This document shows, one piece after another, positions 39,962 to 41,585 of a stretch of DNA of 41,585 nt. The stretch spans positions 1 to 41,585 of the forward strand of contig NZ_BDBP01000055.1 of NCBI RefSeq assembly GCF_001613045.1, read 5' to 3'. Within the stretch, counting starts at the first letter, position 1. Each line of letters starts with the position of its first letter. The position numbers and the translations under genes were made by a program. The notes beneath the pieces are model-generated. The model was not told where the DNA came from and ran no database searches. It worked only from the letters and a program-made list of their open reading frames with translations. This stretch comes from Nocardia lijiangensis NBRC 108240. GTDB taxonomy: Bacteria > Actinomycetota > Actinomycetes > Mycobacteriales > Mycobacteriaceae.

Positions 39962-41251
39962 GTGAGCGGCGACATCATCGAAGAACTGATCTGGCGCGGA
40001 CTGATCGCGCAGTCCACCGACCTCGACGCCCTGCGTGCGGCGCTGGCCGACGGGCCGCTGACGCTGTACGCCGGTTTCGACCCGACCGCGGCCAGCCTGC
40101 ACGCCGGACATCTGGTCCCCCTGCTGGCGTTGAAGCGTTTCCAGCGCGCCGGGCACCGGCCCATCGTCCTGGCCGGCGGCGCGACCGGCCTGATCGGCGA
40201 CCCGCGCGACGTCGGCGAACGCGCCATGAACTCCACCGACACGGTCGCCGAGTGGGCGCAGCGGATCCGGTCCCAGCTGGAGCGGTTCGTGGACCTGGAC
40301 GACTCGCCCACCGGCGCGATCATCGCCAACAACATGGACTGGACCGCACAGCTCACCGCCGTCGACTTCCTGCGCGATATCGGCAAGCACTTCTCGGTCA
40401 ACGTCATGCTGGCCCGCGACACCATCAAGCGCCGCCTCGACGGCGAGGGCATCTCCTACACCGAGTTCAGCTACATGCTGCTGCAGGCCAACGACTACCT
40501 GCAGTTGCGGCGCAACTACGGGTGCCTGCTGCAGGTCGGCGGCTCGGACCAGTGGGGCAACATCATCGCGGGCGTCGAGCTGAACCGGCGGGTCGACGGA
40601 GAGTCGGTGCACGCGCTCACCGTGCCGCTGGTGACCTCGGCCGACGGTAAGAAGTTCGGTAAGTCCACCGGCGGCGGCAGCCTCTGGCTCGATCCGGAGA
40701 TGACCAGCCCGTACGCCTGGTACCAGTACTTCGTGAACACCGCCGACGCCGATGTCGTCCGGTACCTGCGCTGGTTCACCTTCCTCACCCGCGAGGAACT
40801 GGCCGAGCTGGAACAGGCGACGGCGGAACGGCCGCACGCGCGGGAAGCCCAGCGCAGGCTGGCCGCCGAGATGACCACCCTGGTGCACGGCGAGGAGCAC
40901 ACCCGTGCGGTCCAGCTGGCGAGCCAGGCCCTCTTCGGTCGCGGTGAGCTGCGCGAGTTGGACGAGGCGACGCTGGCCGCCGCGCTGCGGGAGGCCGCGG
41001 TCGACGGTGCGGTGGCCGAGGTCGCGCCCGGCCGGCCGGACACGATCGTCGATCTGCTGGTCGCCACCGGCCTGTCCGAAAGCCGCGGCGCGGCCCGGCG
41101 CGCGGTGAACGAGGGCGGCGCATCGGTCAACAACCAGAAGATCTCCGACCTCGAATGGACCCCGGACGAGGGCGACTACCTGCACGGACGCTGGCTGGTG
41201 GTGCGCCGAGGCAAGCGCAATATCGCGGGAGTCCGGCGCGCGACCGCTTGA
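39962..41251 (+). CDS. tyrS: Tyrosyl-tRNA synthetase
   Basis: A 429-residue class I aminoacyl-tRNA synthetase that charges tRNA-Tyr. The GTG at 39962 is the start that gives the usual N-terminus (SGDIIEELIWRGLIAQSTD). The HIGH-type motif is LHAGHL, the tyrosine pocket includes YAGFDPTAASLHAGHL and LQVGGSDQWGN, and the KMSKS-type motif is KKFGKS. The last ~70 residues are the S4 RNA-binding domain (GLSESRGAARRAVNEGGASV). It is the TyrS1 bacterial form and is essential if no second copy exists. A TTCG-loop terminator follows, then rRNA-type promoters. Confidence 0.98.
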   Translation: MSGDIIEELIWRGLIAQSTDLDALRAALADGPLTLYAGFDPTAASLHAGHLVPLLALKRFQRAGHRPIVLAGGATGLIGDPRDVGERAMNSTDTVAEWAQRIRSQLERFVDLDDSPTGAIIANNMDWTAQLTAVDFLRDIGKHFSVNVMLARDTIKRRLDGEGISYTEFSYMLLQANDYLQLRRNYGCLLQVGGSDQWGNIIAGVELNRRVDGESVHALTVPLVTSADGKKFGKSTGGGSLWLDPEMTSPYAWYQYFVNTADADVVRYLRWFTFLTREELAELEQATAERPHAREAQRRLAAEMTTLVHGEEHTRAVQLASQALFGRGELRELDEATLAAALREAAVDGAVAEVAPGRPDTIVDLLVATGLSESRGAARRAVNEGGASVNNQKISDLEWTPDEGDYLHGRWLVVRRGKRNIAGVRRATA

Positions 41252-41263
41252 TGATCTTGGTGT

Positions 41264-41296
41264 CTTGGGTCACATTCGTGTGGCCCAAGCCCGTTT
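41264..41296 (+). terminator. tyrS intrinsic terminator with TTCG loop
   Basis: CTTGGGTCACA (41264-41274) and TGTGGCCCAAG (41279-41289) pair over 11 bp (one G-T wobble) around a TTCG tetraloop, followed by CCCGTTTTC. This is a good intrinsic terminator, insulating tyrS from the rRNA promoters. Confidence 0.8.
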
Positions 41297-41349
41297 TCGA
41301 GCCGATCGCAAGCTTCTGACCTGCGGAATTACATCCGTGTAGTGCGGAT

Positions 41350-41378
41350 TTGACGCCGCGTTCCCCGCCGCGTAACTT
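41350..41378 (+). promoter_or_regulatory. rRNA-type promoter P1
   Basis: TTGACG (41350-41355), 17-base spacer, TAACTT (41373-41378). It follows the tyrS terminator and no gene starts between it and the right edge, so it most likely drives a ribosomal RNA operon beyond the window. Confidence 0.6.
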
Positions 41379-41510
41379 ATTCAACGTCAGAGCGACACGG
41401 ACACCGACCCGGAGCCGAGACGCCAAGCCGAGAGGCTGGGCGAGGACCGGGACACGAGGTAGTACGAGGAGCGCCTGACGGCCCGCAAGGACCAGGACAA
41501 TCGAGCAGAC

Positions 41511-41539
41511 TTGACTCTGTGAGAGAGGCCGGTTAGGCT
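41511..41539 (+). promoter_or_regulatory. rRNA-type promoter P2 and leader
   Basis: TTGACT (41511-41516), 17-base spacer, TAGGCT (41534-41539), close to the mycobacterial and nocardial rrn promoter form (TTGACT with TAGACT). The following GGGAAAGTTGCCTCTCAGA looks like an rrn leader. The 16S gene itself is not in the window. Confidence 0.65.
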
Positions 41540-41585
41540 GGGAAAGTTGCCTCTCAGAAGCACCGGATGAGTCCGGCGCGGACGG

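Noticed and set aside
39529..40452. 307-residue minus-strand frame crossing the tyrS start
   Set aside because: Ser/Arg/Pro-rich, no ribosome site, and half of it is opposite conserved tyrS sequence.
1..41585. CRISPR arrays, tRNA genes, insertion sequences
   Set aside because: I looked for regular repeat-spacer patterns, CCA-type tRNA ends with GTTCGA arms, and transposase or integrase motifs, and found none that hold up.

Overview
The window looks like a chromosomal segment of a high-GC mycolic-acid actinomycete, most likely Nocardia or a close relative. Evidence: very high G+C with strong G/C third positions, GTG and TTG starts with GGAGG-type ribosome sites, a core gene order (bifunctional hydrolase/acyl-CoA-synthetase-like protein, Trm112-like protein, TetR, ABC permease, ABC ATPase, 3-methyladenine glycosylase, tyrS) that I recall from Mycobacterium tuberculosis Rv1683-Rv1689, and tandem rRNA-type promoters at the right edge. 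There is no transposase, integrase, CRISPR array or tRNA gene that I can see.

Layout. 1-675: remnants of two small, lower-GC genes that run into the 3' end of a DUF2254 gene, probably a recombination junction. 467-5260 (minus): HAD phosphatase, large arylsulfatase and DUF2254 membrane protein, with a divergent CPA1 antiporter (5472-6770). Three copies of a 19-bp palindrome (CTCACCCG-N3-CGGGTGAG type) sit in the control regions. 6767-7182 (minus): two tandem 51-residue amphipathic peptides ending in the same GGQYPFG tail, reminiscent in design of corynebacterial PorA/PorH. 7344-10281: ARG-box-like site, argG, argH. 10451-16566: TetR/DUF4345 pair, Uma2 nuclease, small membrane proteins, an SMR exporter, threonine ammonia-lyase, a serine beta-lactamase-like esterase and a conserved hypothetical.

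16958-21307 (minus) is the most remarkable locus: a compact operon of a family 2B encapsulin shell protein with an inserted cyclic-nucleotide-binding domain, 2-methylisoborneol (2-MIB) synthase with a ~155-residue disordered N-terminus (probable cargo-loading segment), geranyl diphosphate C-methyltransferase, and type 1 isopentenyl diphosphate isomerase joined by a 4-bp stop/start overlap. Together they would supply DMAPP/IPP balance, methylate GPP and cyclise 2-methyl-GPP inside a protein nanocompartment.

21614-31736: DUF4239 membrane protein; a 982-residue fused lipase/acyl-CoA-synthetase-like protein whose synthetase motifs are degenerate; then an envelope-glycan module (methyltransferase, WecE-like sugar aminotransferase, polyprenyl-phosphate type GT2, GT-C-like 750-residue membrane protein, GtrA) and a Trm112-like protein. 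31764-34069 (minus): TetR, ABC permease and ABC ATPase, coupled by two ATGA overlaps and preceded by a 32-bp palindromic operator. 34118-39179: multicopper oxidase, FAD oxidoreductase plus ECF41-type sigma factor, mpg, doxX. 39962-41251: tyrS with a TTCG-loop terminator, followed by two rRNA-type promoters whose operon must begin beyond the window.

All calls come from reading the sequence and from remembered family motifs; no database search was run.
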